From Vicinamibacteria bacterium (GTDB lineage Bacteria; Acidobacteriota; Vicinamibacteria; Vicinamibacterales; UBA8438): a stretch of DNA of 64,000 bases. Positions 20,008 through 29,160 of the stretch are shown here, piece by piece; position 1 is the stretch's first letter, and each line of letters opens with the position of its first letter. The stretch covers positions 62,001 through 126,000 of the forward strand of contig JAJEEU010000080.1 of the NCBI GenBank assembly GCA_022820825.1, in the 5' to 3' direction. Position numbers and translations under genes: made by a program. The notes under the pieces are model-generated. The model did no database searches and had not been told where the DNA came from. It was given only the letters and a program-made list of their open reading frames with translations.

Positions 20008-20873
20008 GCCGGTTCACCATCTGGCGCGCCATGCTGCAACGGAACCGCTGCGACGGCCGCCGCCTCTGCGTCCTGGCGGCCCTGGTCACGCTGGGCGCGG
20101 CTGCGCCGCACCTGTCGGCGCAGGACCCTCCCGGCCAGCTCGTGCCGGAGGTCGGACGGGAGGGCAAGGACGTGGTCTGGGTGCCCTCGCCCGACCCGCT
20201 CGTGGACAAGATGCTGGAGCTGGGCGGCGTGACGGAGCGGGACGTGTTGATGGATCTCGGCTCCGGCGACGGGCGGCTGGTGATCGCGGCGGCGACGCGC
20301 GGGGCGCGTGCGGTCGGGATCGAGTACGACGCCGAGATGGTCGAGCTGTCACGCGCCAACGCCGCGGCGGCCGGGGTGGGCGATCGCGCGACGTTCGTCA
20401 GCGCCGACCTGTTCGAGACCGACCTGTCGCCGGCCACCATCATCACGATGTTCCTGCTGCCGGAGCTCAACATGCGGCTGCGCCCGAAGCTGCTGGAGCT
20501 CGCGCCCGGCACGCGCATCGTGTCGAACACCTGGGACATGGAGGACTGGGCCGCGGACGTCACGGAAGTGATCGATCCGTGCCCCGGTTTCTGCACGGCG
20601 CTGCTCTGGATAGTTCCGGCCCGCGTGGCCGGCACTTGGCGGCTGGACGACGGCGAGCTGGTCCTGGAGCAGCAGTTCCAGGTGGTCAGCGGAACGCTGC
20701 GGAATGCATCCGGAACGACGGCGATCGAGGACGGCCGGCTGCGGGGCGCGGAGCTCACGTTCCGGGCGGGCGGCGCCAGCTATACGGGACGCGTGCGGGG
20801 CGACCGCGTGGCGGGCGACGCCGACGACGGCACGCGGCGCTTCGGCTGGCACGCGCGCCGGACCGCCCCGTAG
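20004..20873 (+). CDS. SAM-dependent methyltransferase with N-terminal hydrophobic/signal-like segment
   Basis: DVLMDLGSGDGRLVIAAATRGARAVGIEYD motif I; N-terminal LCVLAALVTLGAAAPHLSAQ; overlaps upstream stop. Confidence 0.8.
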   Translation: MSRFTIWRAMLQRNRCDGRRLCVLAALVTLGAAAPHLSAQDPPGQLVPEVGREGKDVVWVPSPDPLVDKMLELGGVTERDVLMDLGSGDGRLVIAAATRGARAVGIEYDAEMVELSRANAAAAGVGDRATFVSADLFETDLSPATIITMFLLPELNMRLRPKLLELAPGTRIVSNTWDMEDWAADVTEVIDPCPGFCTALLWIVPARVAGTWRLDDGELVLEQQFQVVSGTLRNASGTTAIEDGRLRGAELTFRAGGASYTGRVRGDRVAGDADDGTRRFGWHARRTAP

Positions 20874-20885
20874 CCGCTGCCTGCC

Positions 20886-22508
20886 TCAGACATCCCGCAG
20901 TATCTCGCGCGCCGCATTGCGCCCGCAGGCGCCCATCACGCCGCCGCCGGGATGGCTGGCCGCGCCGCACAGGTACAGTCCGGCGACCGGCGTGCGGTGG
21001 TCGGCCCAGCCGGGCACGGGCCGCAGGAAGAAGAGCTGGTTCAGGCTCATCGCGCCCTGCATGATGTTGCCGCCGGTCAGGCCGAACCTGCGCTCCAGGT
21101 CCACCGGGCTCAGCACCTGGCGGTGCTCCACGGCGTCCGGCACGTTCGGCGCGTAGCGCGCGAGCAGGGCGATGCAGCGGTCGGCGAAGGTCTCCTTGAT
21201 GTCGTCCCAGTTGTCTCCGTCCGCCAGCCTGTACGGCGCGTACTGCACGAAGATGGACATCAGGTGCTTGCCGGCGGGAGCGATCGTGGCGTCGAGGCTC
21301 GTGGGCAGCGTGATCTCGAGCACCGGCTCGCTGCTCGGCCGGCCGGCGGCGGCCTCGGCGTACGCCCGCTCCACGTAGTCGAGCGTTTCGCCGATGTGGA
21401 TCGTGCCGCGGTGGTGCGGTCCCACTCCCGGCGACGGGAGACAGGTGAAACGCGGTGGCTCCGCGAGCGCGACGTTGATCTTGGCGGATGCCGATGAGTA
21501 GTCGATCCGCGACACGGCATCCAGGAAGGCGCCGGGCAGGTCGCCGCGGTCGAGCAGCTTGCGGAACGTGACGTTCGCGTCGGCGCTGGACGCGACCACC
21601 GGGGCCTCGACAGTGGACCCGTCCGCCAGGACCACGCCGCGCGCCCGGCGGTTGACCGTGGCGATCCGGCTCACTTCCGCCTCGCGGCGGATGTCGACAC
21701 CCAGCCCCGTGCAGACCGCTTCCAGCGCGTCGGCCAGCCCGCCCATGCCGCCCCGCACGTAGCCCCACACGCCGCGCGCCCCGCCGGCCCGGCCCATTGC
21801 ATGGTGCAGCAGGACGCAGGCGGTGCCGGGCGTGGAGGGCGCTGCGAACGCGCCGATGACGGCGTCGGTGGCGAGCGTCGCGCGCAGCGCCTCGGTTTCG
21901 AACCAGCGCTCGAGGATCGGCCGCGCCGCGCCTGTCAGCAGCTCGATTGCCGCGGGCAGATCGGTTCCGAGGCGACTCATCCGGCGGCAGAGCGTCCACA
22001 GGCCGGCGGCGTTGCGCAGCCCCGCCGGCGCGGCTGCCCGGCGCCCGCCGGTGCGCGGCAACAGGTTCGGCGCCGTGTCGGCCACGACCGGTTCGAGCAC
22101 GTCGGCGACGCGGTCGAGAAAGGCGCCGTAGCGCGGAAACGCTGCCGCGTCGCGCCGGCTGAACGCGGCGATGGCGCGCTGGTTGGCGGCGGCGTCCGGG
22201 CCGAGCAGCAGGTGCCGTCCGTCGGCGAGCGGCGTGAACGATGCAGGATCGCGGGGCAGGATGGTCAGGCCGTGCTGCTTCAGCCGCAGCTCGCGGACGA
22301 TCTCCGGCAGCAGCAGGCTGATGACGTACGCGCCCGTCGAAACCCTGTACCCCGGCCAGAGCGGCTCGGTCGCGGCGCAGCCGCCGAGCACGTGCCGCCG
22401 TTCGAGAACGCACACCGACCTGCCGGCCTGCGCGAGATAGGCGGCGGCGATCAGACCATTGTGTCCGCCGCCGAGGACGATGCAGTCGTACGCGCGGTTC
22501 TGCCGCAT
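20886..22508 (-). CDS. Phytoene desaturase-like/PYROXD2-like FAD-dependent oxidoreductase
   Basis: YDCIVLGGGHNGLIAAAYLAQAGRSVCVLERRHVLGGCAATE; C-terminal GLYLCGAASHPGGGVMGACGRNAA. Confidence 0.85.
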   Translation of the reverse strand: MRQNRAYDCIVLGGGHNGLIAAAYLAQAGRSVCVLERRHVLGGCAATEPLWPGYRVSTGAYVISLLLPEIVRELRLKQHGLTILPRDPASFTPLADGRHLLLGPDAAANQRAIAAFSRRDAAAFPRYGAFLDRVADVLEPVVADTAPNLLPRTGGRRAAAPAGLRNAAGLWTLCRRMSRLGTDLPAAIELLTGAARPILERWFETEALRATLATDAVIGAFAAPSTPGTACVLLHHAMGRAGGARGVWGYVRGGMGGLADALEAVCTGLGVDIRREAEVSRIATVNRRARGVVLADGSTVEAPVVASSADANVTFRKLLDRGDLPGAFLDAVSRIDYSSASAKINVALAEPPRFTCLPSPGVGPHHRGTIHIGETLDYVERAYAEAAAGRPSSEPVLEITLPTSLDATIAPAGKHLMSIFVQYAPYRLADGDNWDDIKETFADRCIALLARYAPNVPDAVEHRQVLSPVDLERRFGLTGGNIMQGAMSLNQLFFLRPVPGWADHRTPVAGLYLCGAASHPGGGVMGACGRNAAREILRDV

Positions 22509-22581
22509 GGCGCGCGGGGCTTTCGCCGCAGGCTGCTAGTATGCGACACTCGCAAGACGTACTGCTGCACCGAGGCGCACC

Positions 22582-24321
22582 ATGAACATGGTTTCAATCC
22601 AACGTATCGCCCTGTGCGTGCTTCTGCTCCTGCCCGCCGCCGTCGCCGGACAGGAGGTGCGCGTCGTCGAGCACGAGCTCGACAACGGGATGACGCTCCT
22701 GCTCGTGCCGCGGCCGGGGGATCCGAACGTGGCCGCCGGATGGGTCGCCAGGGTCGGCTCGGTGAACGAGCGGCCCGGCATCACCGGCGTTGCGCATCTC
22801 TTCGAGCACATGATGTTCAAGGGGACGCACACGATCGGGACGACCGACATCGAGCAGGATCTGCAGATCATCGCCGAGCTCGACGCGCTCAAGGAGGAGA
22901 TCCGGGTCGAGGAAGCGCTGCTGATCGAACGGCACCGGCTGGGCGCGATCGACGACCCGCAGGACCCCGCTGAACGGTCTTCCCGCCACCAGCAACTGCT
23001 CGAAGATTTCGACGCGCTGCTCGCACGGCAGAGCGAGCTGCTGATCAAGGAGGACTTCAGCCGCGTCTACACCGGGCAGGGCGCGTCCGGCATGAACGCC
23101 GGCACGAGCTACGACTTCACGATCTACTTCGTCAACGTCCCCGCCAACAAGCTCGAGCTGTGGTTCTGGATGGAGGCGGACCGGCTGCTGAACCCGGTCT
23201 TCCGCGAGTTCTACGCGGAGCGCGACGTGGTGCACGAGGAGCGCCGGCTGCGCACCGACAGCACGCCCATCGGCAGGTTCCAGGAGCAGTTCGACGCGAT
23301 GTTCTGGGACTCGTCGCCGTACGGCTGGCCCGTGGTGGGCTGGCCGTCCGACATCGAGGGGATCACGCGCGAGGAGGCGCTGGCGTTCTTCGACGTGTTC
23401 TACGCACCGAACAACATCGCCGCCGCGCTGGTCGGCGACTTCGACCCGGACGAGGCGATCGCGCTGGCCGAGCGCTACTTCGGGCGCCTTTCGCGCGGGG
23501 CGCGCGACCCGGCGCCGCCGCGGACGCGCGAGATGCCGCAGCAGGCCGAAAAGCGCATGGTGGCGCACGCCGAGACCAACCCCCAGGTTGCAATCCGCTA
23601 CCACTCCGTGCCGGACGGGCACGTGGACGAGCCGGCGCTGGTGGTGCTGGGCCAGTTGCTGAACGGCCGCACCGGGCGCCTCTACAAGGCCCTGGTGGAG
23701 GAGCAGGAGGTGGCTACGGCCGCGTCCGGCGGGCAGGCCGGCTTCAAGTACGAGGGGATGTTCCAACTGCGCGGGACGGCCAGGCAGGGCCGCACCCCGG
23801 AGGAGGTGGAGCAGGCCATCTACGCCGAGCTGGAGCGGCTCAAGACCGAGCCGGTCGGCGACCGGGAGCTGCAGAAGGTGAAGAACCAGAACGCCGCCGG
23901 CACCTTCCGCGACCTGGAGGGGAACTTCCAGCTCATGATGCAGTTGCTGATCCGCGAGAACACCCGCGGTTGGGAGACGATAAACACGGATCCGCCGCTG
24001 TACGATGCGGTCACGGCCGAGGACGTCATGCGCGTCGCGGAGAAGTACTTCACGCCCGAGGCGCGCGCCGTGGCGATCTACTACCGCAAGGGCGGCGACG
24101 CGCCGGCGGACGACCGGTTCACGGACCTCGACGACGAGGAGCGCCAGCAGGTCGAGCAGATGGCCGGGATGATCCGCCAGATGAACAAGGAGCAGTTGGA
24201 TCAGATGCTGGCCGGCGCGGACCAGATGCGCGCGCAGGTCCCGGCCGAGAGCCAGGACATGGTCGACGCGCTCGTGGAGCTGATTCAGGAACGGCTCGCA
24301 GAGCTGGGAGGCGAACAGTGA
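22582..24321 (+). CDS. M16 family zinc metallopeptidase, catalytic subunit
   Basis: HLFEHMMFKGT (HxxEH) inverted zinc motif; signal peptide. Confidence 0.92.
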   Translation: MNMVSIQRIALCVLLLLPAAVAGQEVRVVEHELDNGMTLLLVPRPGDPNVAAGWVARVGSVNERPGITGVAHLFEHMMFKGTHTIGTTDIEQDLQIIAELDALKEEIRVEEALLIERHRLGAIDDPQDPAERSSRHQQLLEDFDALLARQSELLIKEDFSRVYTGQGASGMNAGTSYDFTIYFVNVPANKLELWFWMEADRLLNPVFREFYAERDVVHEERRLRTDSTPIGRFQEQFDAMFWDSSPYGWPVVGWPSDIEGITREEALAFFDVFYAPNNIAAALVGDFDPDEAIALAERYFGRLSRGARDPAPPRTREMPQQAEKRMVAHAETNPQVAIRYHSVPDGHVDEPALVVLGQLLNGRTGRLYKALVEEQEVATAASGGQAGFKYEGMFQLRGTARQGRTPEEVEQAIYAELERLKTEPVGDRELQKVKNQNAAGTFRDLEGNFQLMMQLLIRENTRGWETINTDPPLYDAVTAEDVMRVAEKYFTPEARAVAIYYRKGGDAPADDRFTDLDDEERQQVEQMAGMIRQMNKEQLDQMLAGADQMRAQVPAESQDMVDALVELIQERLAELGGEQ

Positions 24322-25808
24322 GGCGGCACGCGCTCTTGCTCATGCTGGTGCTGCTGGCGGCGCCCCTGCCAATCCTCGCGCAGGGGACGGAGATTCCCGC
24401 GCACCCGAGCGACCTGACGTTCGAGCCGCTTGCCTTCGAGCCGCCGCGCGCGGCCGAACATCGCCACACGCTACCCGACGGCGGGGTCGTCTTCATCGTC
24501 GAGGACCATGCCCTGCCGCTCGTCGACGTCTCGGTGATGGTGCGCACCGGCGCCTGGCTCGAGCCGCCGGGCAAGGCCGGCCTGGCGGCGTTGACCGGGA
24601 GCCAGATGCGCGCCGGGGGTACGGCGTCGCTGTCGGCCGCCGACTTCGACGAGGAGGCCGCGTTCCTGGCGGCGCAGATCGGCAGCTCCATCGGCGACAC
24701 GATGGGGCAGGCCAGCCTGAACTGCCTGACGAAGGACCTGGACGTGGCGCTCGATCTGCTGTTCGACATGCTGCGCAACCCGCGGTTCGACCAGGACCGG
24801 CTGGACCTGGCGAAGAGCCAGATGCTGCAGGGGATGGAGCGCCGCAACGACAGTACGCGCGGCATCGAAGGCCGCGAATGGGGCCGGTTGATGCGCGGAG
24901 GCGACCATTTCTCCACGGTGCCCTCCACGCGCGCGTCGGTCGAGTCGATCACGCGCGAGGACCTGGTTGCGTTCCACGAGCGCTACTACCATCCGGGCGG
25001 GTTCATCTTCGCCGTGTCGGGGGACGTGGAGCCCGCGGATATCCTGGCGAAGCTGAGCGCGCGCCTGGAAGGCTGGCCGACCGCATCCGAGCCGGTGCCG
25101 CCGGTGCCGGCGCCCGCCCACGATCCGCGCCCGGCGCTGTACGGCGTCGACAAACCGGACGTCAACCAGGGCCGGGTGTCGATCGGCCATCTTGGAACGA
25201 CGCGCGACAACCCCGACCGTTATCCGCTGCTCGTCATGAACGACATCCTGGGCGGCGGAGGCTTCGCGTCCCGGCTGTTGACGCGGGTCAGGTCGGATGA
25301 AGGCCTGGCCTACAGCGCGGGCTCCAGCTTCGGCATGGGCACGTACTACGACGGCGTCTTCAGGGTCGCGTTCCAGTCGCGCAGCGAGACGGTCGCGCGG
25401 GCGGCCGCGATCGTGCTGGACGAGGTCGAGCGCATCCGCTCGGAGCCGGTCAGCGAGAACGAGCTGTCCACGGCGATAGCGTCGTTCGTGGAGACATTCA
25501 CGCGCAACTTCTCGAACGCGGCGGCAACCGCCTCGCTGTTCGCGCGGGACGAATACACCGGCCGCGATCCGGAGTACCTGGTCCACTACCGGGAGCGGAT
25601 CAGCGCCGTGACGGCAGACGACGTGTTGCGCGTCGCGCGCGAGTACCTGCACCCCGACCGGCTGGTGATGCTGGTCGTCGGCAATCTGGATGCCGTGGAG
25701 GAGGGCGATCCGGACAACCCGGAGTATGCGCTCGAGGATCTCGCGGGCGAGCCGCTGGTGCGGATTCCGCTGCCCGATCCCTTCACGATGGAATACCCCG
25801 CCCCGTAA
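24318..25808 (+). CDS. M16 family peptidase, non-catalytic partner
   Basis: M16 fold signatures (VDVSVMVRTGAWLEPPGKAGLA; GGGGFASRLLTRVRSDEGLAYS) but no HxxEH; overlaps upstream stop. Confidence 0.88.
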   Translation: MRRHALLLMLVLLAAPLPILAQGTEIPAHPSDLTFEPLAFEPPRAAEHRHTLPDGGVVFIVEDHALPLVDVSVMVRTGAWLEPPGKAGLAALTGSQMRAGGTASLSAADFDEEAAFLAAQIGSSIGDTMGQASLNCLTKDLDVALDLLFDMLRNPRFDQDRLDLAKSQMLQGMERRNDSTRGIEGREWGRLMRGGDHFSTVPSTRASVESITREDLVAFHERYYHPGGFIFAVSGDVEPADILAKLSARLEGWPTASEPVPPVPAPAHDPRPALYGVDKPDVNQGRVSIGHLGTTRDNPDRYPLLVMNDILGGGGFASRLLTRVRSDEGLAYSAGSSFGMGTYYDGVFRVAFQSRSETVARAAAIVLDEVERIRSEPVSENELSTAIASFVETFTRNFSNAAATASLFARDEYTGRDPEYLVHYRERISAVTADDVLRVAREYLHPDRLVMLVVGNLDAVEEGDPDNPEYALEDLAGEPLVRIPLPDPFTMEYPAP

Positions 25809-25821
25809 GGCTCCACCGCAG

Positions 25822-27294
25822 ATGACGTCCTCGAACAGGAGGCGCGTTGCCTGGCTGCTGGCGGCCGCCGGCGTGCTGCCGCCCGTCGCGGCCGGCGCCC
25901 AGTCGCTGCAGCCGGCAGGCTGGGATTCCGGCATCCGGCTGGCGGAGGCGGTGGACCGCAATCCCGATCCGGACATCGTGGAGGTCGACTTCGAAGCCGC
26001 AGTGGCGCGGGTGGAGATCGCGCCCGGCGTCGAGGTCGACGCCTGGACCTACAACGGCACCATTCCGGGGCCCATGATCCGGGTCAAGGTCGGCGACCGG
26101 CTGATCGTGCACTTCACCAACAACCTGCCGCGGCCGAGCACCATCCACTGGCACGGACTGCGGATTCCGATCGACATGGACGGCGTGCCGGGCTACTCGC
26201 AGGATCCGGTCGAGCCCGGAGACACGTTCACGTACGACTTCGTGGTGCCCGACGCCGGCATCTACTGGTACCACCCGCACGTGATGTCGGCTGCGCAGGT
26301 CGGATTCGGGTTGTACGGCGCGTTCCTGGTCGAGGATCCGAGCGAGACCGAGACGGTCGGCATCGCCGACGAGCTGGTCATCGTGCTGAGCGACATCGAT
26401 CTCGCGGAGGACGGCACGCTGGCGTCGCCCGACACCGGCGGCTCGGTCGGCATGCTGTTCGGCCGGGAGGGGAACAACGTGCTCGTCAACGGCCGGCGCA
26501 CCCCCGGACTGCTCGCGCGCTCCGGCGCCCCGCAGCGCTGGCGGGTGATAAACGCCGCGAAGAGCCGCTACTTCATGCTCGATCTCGGCGAGGGGCATGC
26601 ATTCCGCAAGATCGGCGGCGACGGCGGGCTCGTCGAATTCTCGGAAGACCATGAGTTCCTCGTGCTGGGAGCGGGGGAGCGGGCCGACGTGATCGTGCGG
26701 CCGACCGGCGAGCCGGGGAGCGTGCGCGTGCTGCGCTCCCTGCTGCACGACCGCGGCTACGGCAGCACGGAATTCCGCGACCTGGAGGATCTGATCGAGA
26801 TGACGTTCGCGGATCTGCCGGCGCACCCCGTCGACACGCTGCCGCAGACCCGCCGCGAGATGGAGCCGTACGTGCTCGACGGAGCCACCGAGGTCAGCCT
26901 GGAGCTGACCGTGGCGCAGGACCCGGGAGACAAGTCGTTCTCGTACGGCGTCAACCACGTGCCGTTCTGGCAAGCGCAGCCGGTGGTTGCCCGGCTCGGG
27001 GAGACGCAGGTGTGGACCGTGACCAACTCCACGGACTGGTCGCATCCGCTGCACCTGCACGGGTTCTTCTTCATGGTGCTGGACGAGGCGGGGGAGCCGG
27101 TGCGGCCGCTGGAGTGGAAGGACACGGTGGATATCCCGCACCACCGGACAGTGCGCCTGGCGGTGCGCTTCGACGAACGGCCCGGAACCTGGATATTCCA
27201 CTGTCACGTGCTCGACCACGCCGAAGGGGGGCTGCTCAGTGCAGTCCACCTCGAGCTGCCGCTCGAGGAGTTCCGGAACATGCTGAAGCACTGA
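25822..27294 (+). CDS. Multicopper oxidase
   Basis: HWHG, WYHPHV, HPLHLHG and HCHVLDHAEGGL copper motifs. Confidence 0.92.
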   Translation: MTSSNRRRVAWLLAAAGVLPPVAAGAQSLQPAGWDSGIRLAEAVDRNPDPDIVEVDFEAAVARVEIAPGVEVDAWTYNGTIPGPMIRVKVGDRLIVHFTNNLPRPSTIHWHGLRIPIDMDGVPGYSQDPVEPGDTFTYDFVVPDAGIYWYHPHVMSAAQVGFGLYGAFLVEDPSETETVGIADELVIVLSDIDLAEDGTLASPDTGGSVGMLFGREGNNVLVNGRRTPGLLARSGAPQRWRVINAAKSRYFMLDLGEGHAFRKIGGDGGLVEFSEDHEFLVLGAGERADVIVRPTGEPGSVRVLRSLLHDRGYGSTEFRDLEDLIEMTFADLPAHPVDTLPQTRREMEPYVLDGATEVSLELTVAQDPGDKSFSYGVNHVPFWQAQPVVARLGETQVWTVTNSTDWSHPLHLHGFFFMVLDEAGEPVRPLEWKDTVDIPHHRTVRLAVRFDERPGTWIFHCHVLDHAEGGLLSAVHLELPLEEFRNMLKH

Positions 27295-27340
27295 CCGCGC
27301 GATTCCCGGCCGGCGGTTTACGGAACGCGGCCGGCCGGTC

Positions 27341-27727
27341 GTGCTAATCTACGGGTACCCCGTGCCGAGCCCGTTGCTGTCCCCTTCAGGCGTCCCGTCC
27401 GCGCAGCGGAAGCGTCGCGCCGGCTGGCGGTGGATGCGCCTCGTCCTGTTTCTGGTGGTGGCGTTCGCGATCGCCAACGCGGTCGGTGGTGCGCGTGGTT
27501 TGACCGCGTTCAGGGATGCCACCAGCGAGTTCGCGACGTTGTCGGAGGCAGTCGCGCACCTGCGTCAGGAGAACGACGCGCTGCAGGAACGGGCGCGGCG
27601 GCTGCGTGAGGATGCGGCGGCCGTCGAGGATCTGGCGCGACAGGAACTGGGCCTGATCCGGCCCGGCGAAAAGGTTTTCATCCTCCGCGATCAGCCGCTG
27701 GACGCCGTCATACCCCCGCAGCAGTGA
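27341..27727 (+). CDS. FtsB/DivIC family septum formation initiator
   Basis: Single TM then coiled coil, EDLARQELGLIRPGEKVFIL. Confidence 0.8.
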   Translation: MLIYGYPVPSPLLSPSGVPSAQRKRRAGWRWMRLVLFLVVAFAIANAVGGARGLTAFRDATSEFATLSEAVAHLRQENDALQERARRLREDAAAVEDLARQELGLIRPGEKVFILRDQPLDAVIPPQQ

Positions 27728-27755
27728 CGCGCCGCCGGACTTTCGCCACGGCCTA

Positions 27756-28835
27756 TCAGGCGGGTGCGGCTTCCGATTCGGCTGCGAGCCCCAGCTCGGC
27801 GCGTACCCGTTGCTCGATTGCGGCGTACAGCTCCGGCTTTTCCTTCAACAGGCGCTTGACGTTCTCGCGGCCCTGGCCCAGGCGTTCTCCGCCGTAGGAG
27901 AACCAGGTGCCGCTCTTCTCGACGATGCCGCGGTCGACCGCGAGATCGAGCAGGTCGCCCTCCCGCGAGATGCCTTCCCCGTACACCACGTCGAACTCCG
28001 CCTGGCGGAAGGGGGGGGCGAGCTTGTTCTTGACGATCTTGACGCGCGTCCGACCCCCGATGACCCGGTCGGCGTCCTTGATGGCGCCGATGCGGCGAAT
28101 GTCGATCCGGACCGACGAGTAGAACTTCAGCGCCCGGCCGCCCGTCGTCGTCTCCGGGTTGCCGAACATGACGCCGATCTTCTCGCGCAACTGGTTGATG
28201 AAGATCAGGCAGGTCCTGGACTTGGACACCACGCCGGTGAGCTTCCGGAGCGCCTGCGACATGAGCCGCGCCTGGAGCCCGACCTGGGCATCACCCATCT
28301 CGCCGTCGATCTCGGCGCGCGGCACCAGCGCCGCGACCGAGTCGACCACGACCACGTCGATGCCGCCGGAGCGGACCAGCACCTCCACGATTTCGAGCGC
28401 CTGCTCACCGTGGTCGGGCTGCGAGACGAGGAGGTTCTCCAGGTCGACGCCGAGCTTGCGTGCATAGGTCGGGTCGAGGGCATGCTCGGCGTCCACGAAC
28501 GCCGCGTTGCCGCCCTGCTCCTGCGCCTGCGCGATGACCTGCAGGGCGAGCGTCGTCTTGCCGGACGCCTCGGGCCCGTAAATCTCCACGACGCGACCGC
28601 GCGGCACGCCGCCGATGCCGAGCGCATAGTCGATGCTGATCGACCCCGTGGAAATCCGCGGGGTCGACGTGACGCCCCCTTGCTGCCCGAGCCGCATGAT
28701 CGATCCCTTGCCGAACTGCTTCTCGATCTGGCCGACTGCGAACTCCACGGCCTTGGTGCGGTCGGGTGGAACGTGTTCGGTGCGCATGGACAACTCCGGT
28801 CTGGGTGACGGGTCAGGGGCAACGCTGCGGCGCAC
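27756..28835 (-). CDS. recA: Recombinase RecA (start possibly 28787)
   Basis: [57 protein letters not shown]. Confidence 0.98.
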   Translation of the reverse strand: MRRSVAPDPSPRPELSMRTEHVPPDRTKAVEFAVGQIEKQFGKGSIMRLGQQGGVTSTPRISTGSISIDYALGIGGVPRGRVVEIYGPEASGKTTLALQVIAQAQEQGGNAAFVDAEHALDPTYARKLGVDLENLLVSQPDHGEQALEIVEVLVRSGGIDVVVVDSVAALVPRAEIDGEMGDAQVGLQARLMSQALRKLTGVVSKSRTCLIFINQLREKIGVMFGNPETTTGGRALKFYSSVRIDIRRIGAIKDADRVIGGRTRVKIVKNKLAPPFRQAEFDVVYGEGISREGDLLDLAVDRGIVEKSGTWFSYGGERLGQGRENVKRLLKEKPELYAAIEQRVRAELGLAAESEAAPA

Positions 28836-29078
28836 CGTTCATGCGCCCGCCTGCACAGTATTGCAATTCACCTGCCACGGCATTCTAAGGCTGCGCCAGC
28901 CTGCTGTCAAGCGAAAATCCGTCGTTATAGTCTCATATTTTCAATTTTATCAGTAACTTACAGAAGCATGGACTTTCGCCTTTCCATTGCGTCGTGGCAG
29001 TTCCAGGCACGTCTCGCGCCGCCCGCCGGCGCAGTTATTGCCACCCGGCCGCTCCACACACAGCCACTGAAGGTGGAT

Positions 29079-29123
29079 GGCCGCCGGGGGTTCGGGGCGC
29101 AGCCCCGAGGTGACGAAGCCGCC
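29079..29123 (-). repeat. REP-like repeat, short form (copy 2)
   Basis: Reverse complement GCGGCTTCGTCACCTCGGGGCTGCGCCCCGAACCCCCGGCGGCC. Confidence 0.7.
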
Positions 29124-29160
29124 CGGCGTCGATGCAGATCCGGCTACACTGAACACTTCC

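Noticed and set aside
24318-25808. Missing HxxEH zinc motif in the second M16 gene as an anomaly
   Set aside because: Catalytic/non-catalytic M16 pairs are common; not unusual
27731-27755. CGGACTTTCGCCACGGCCT near the recA 3' end, similar to one arm of the stop-codon hairpin
   Set aside because: Only one degenerate arm and no partner found; could be chance
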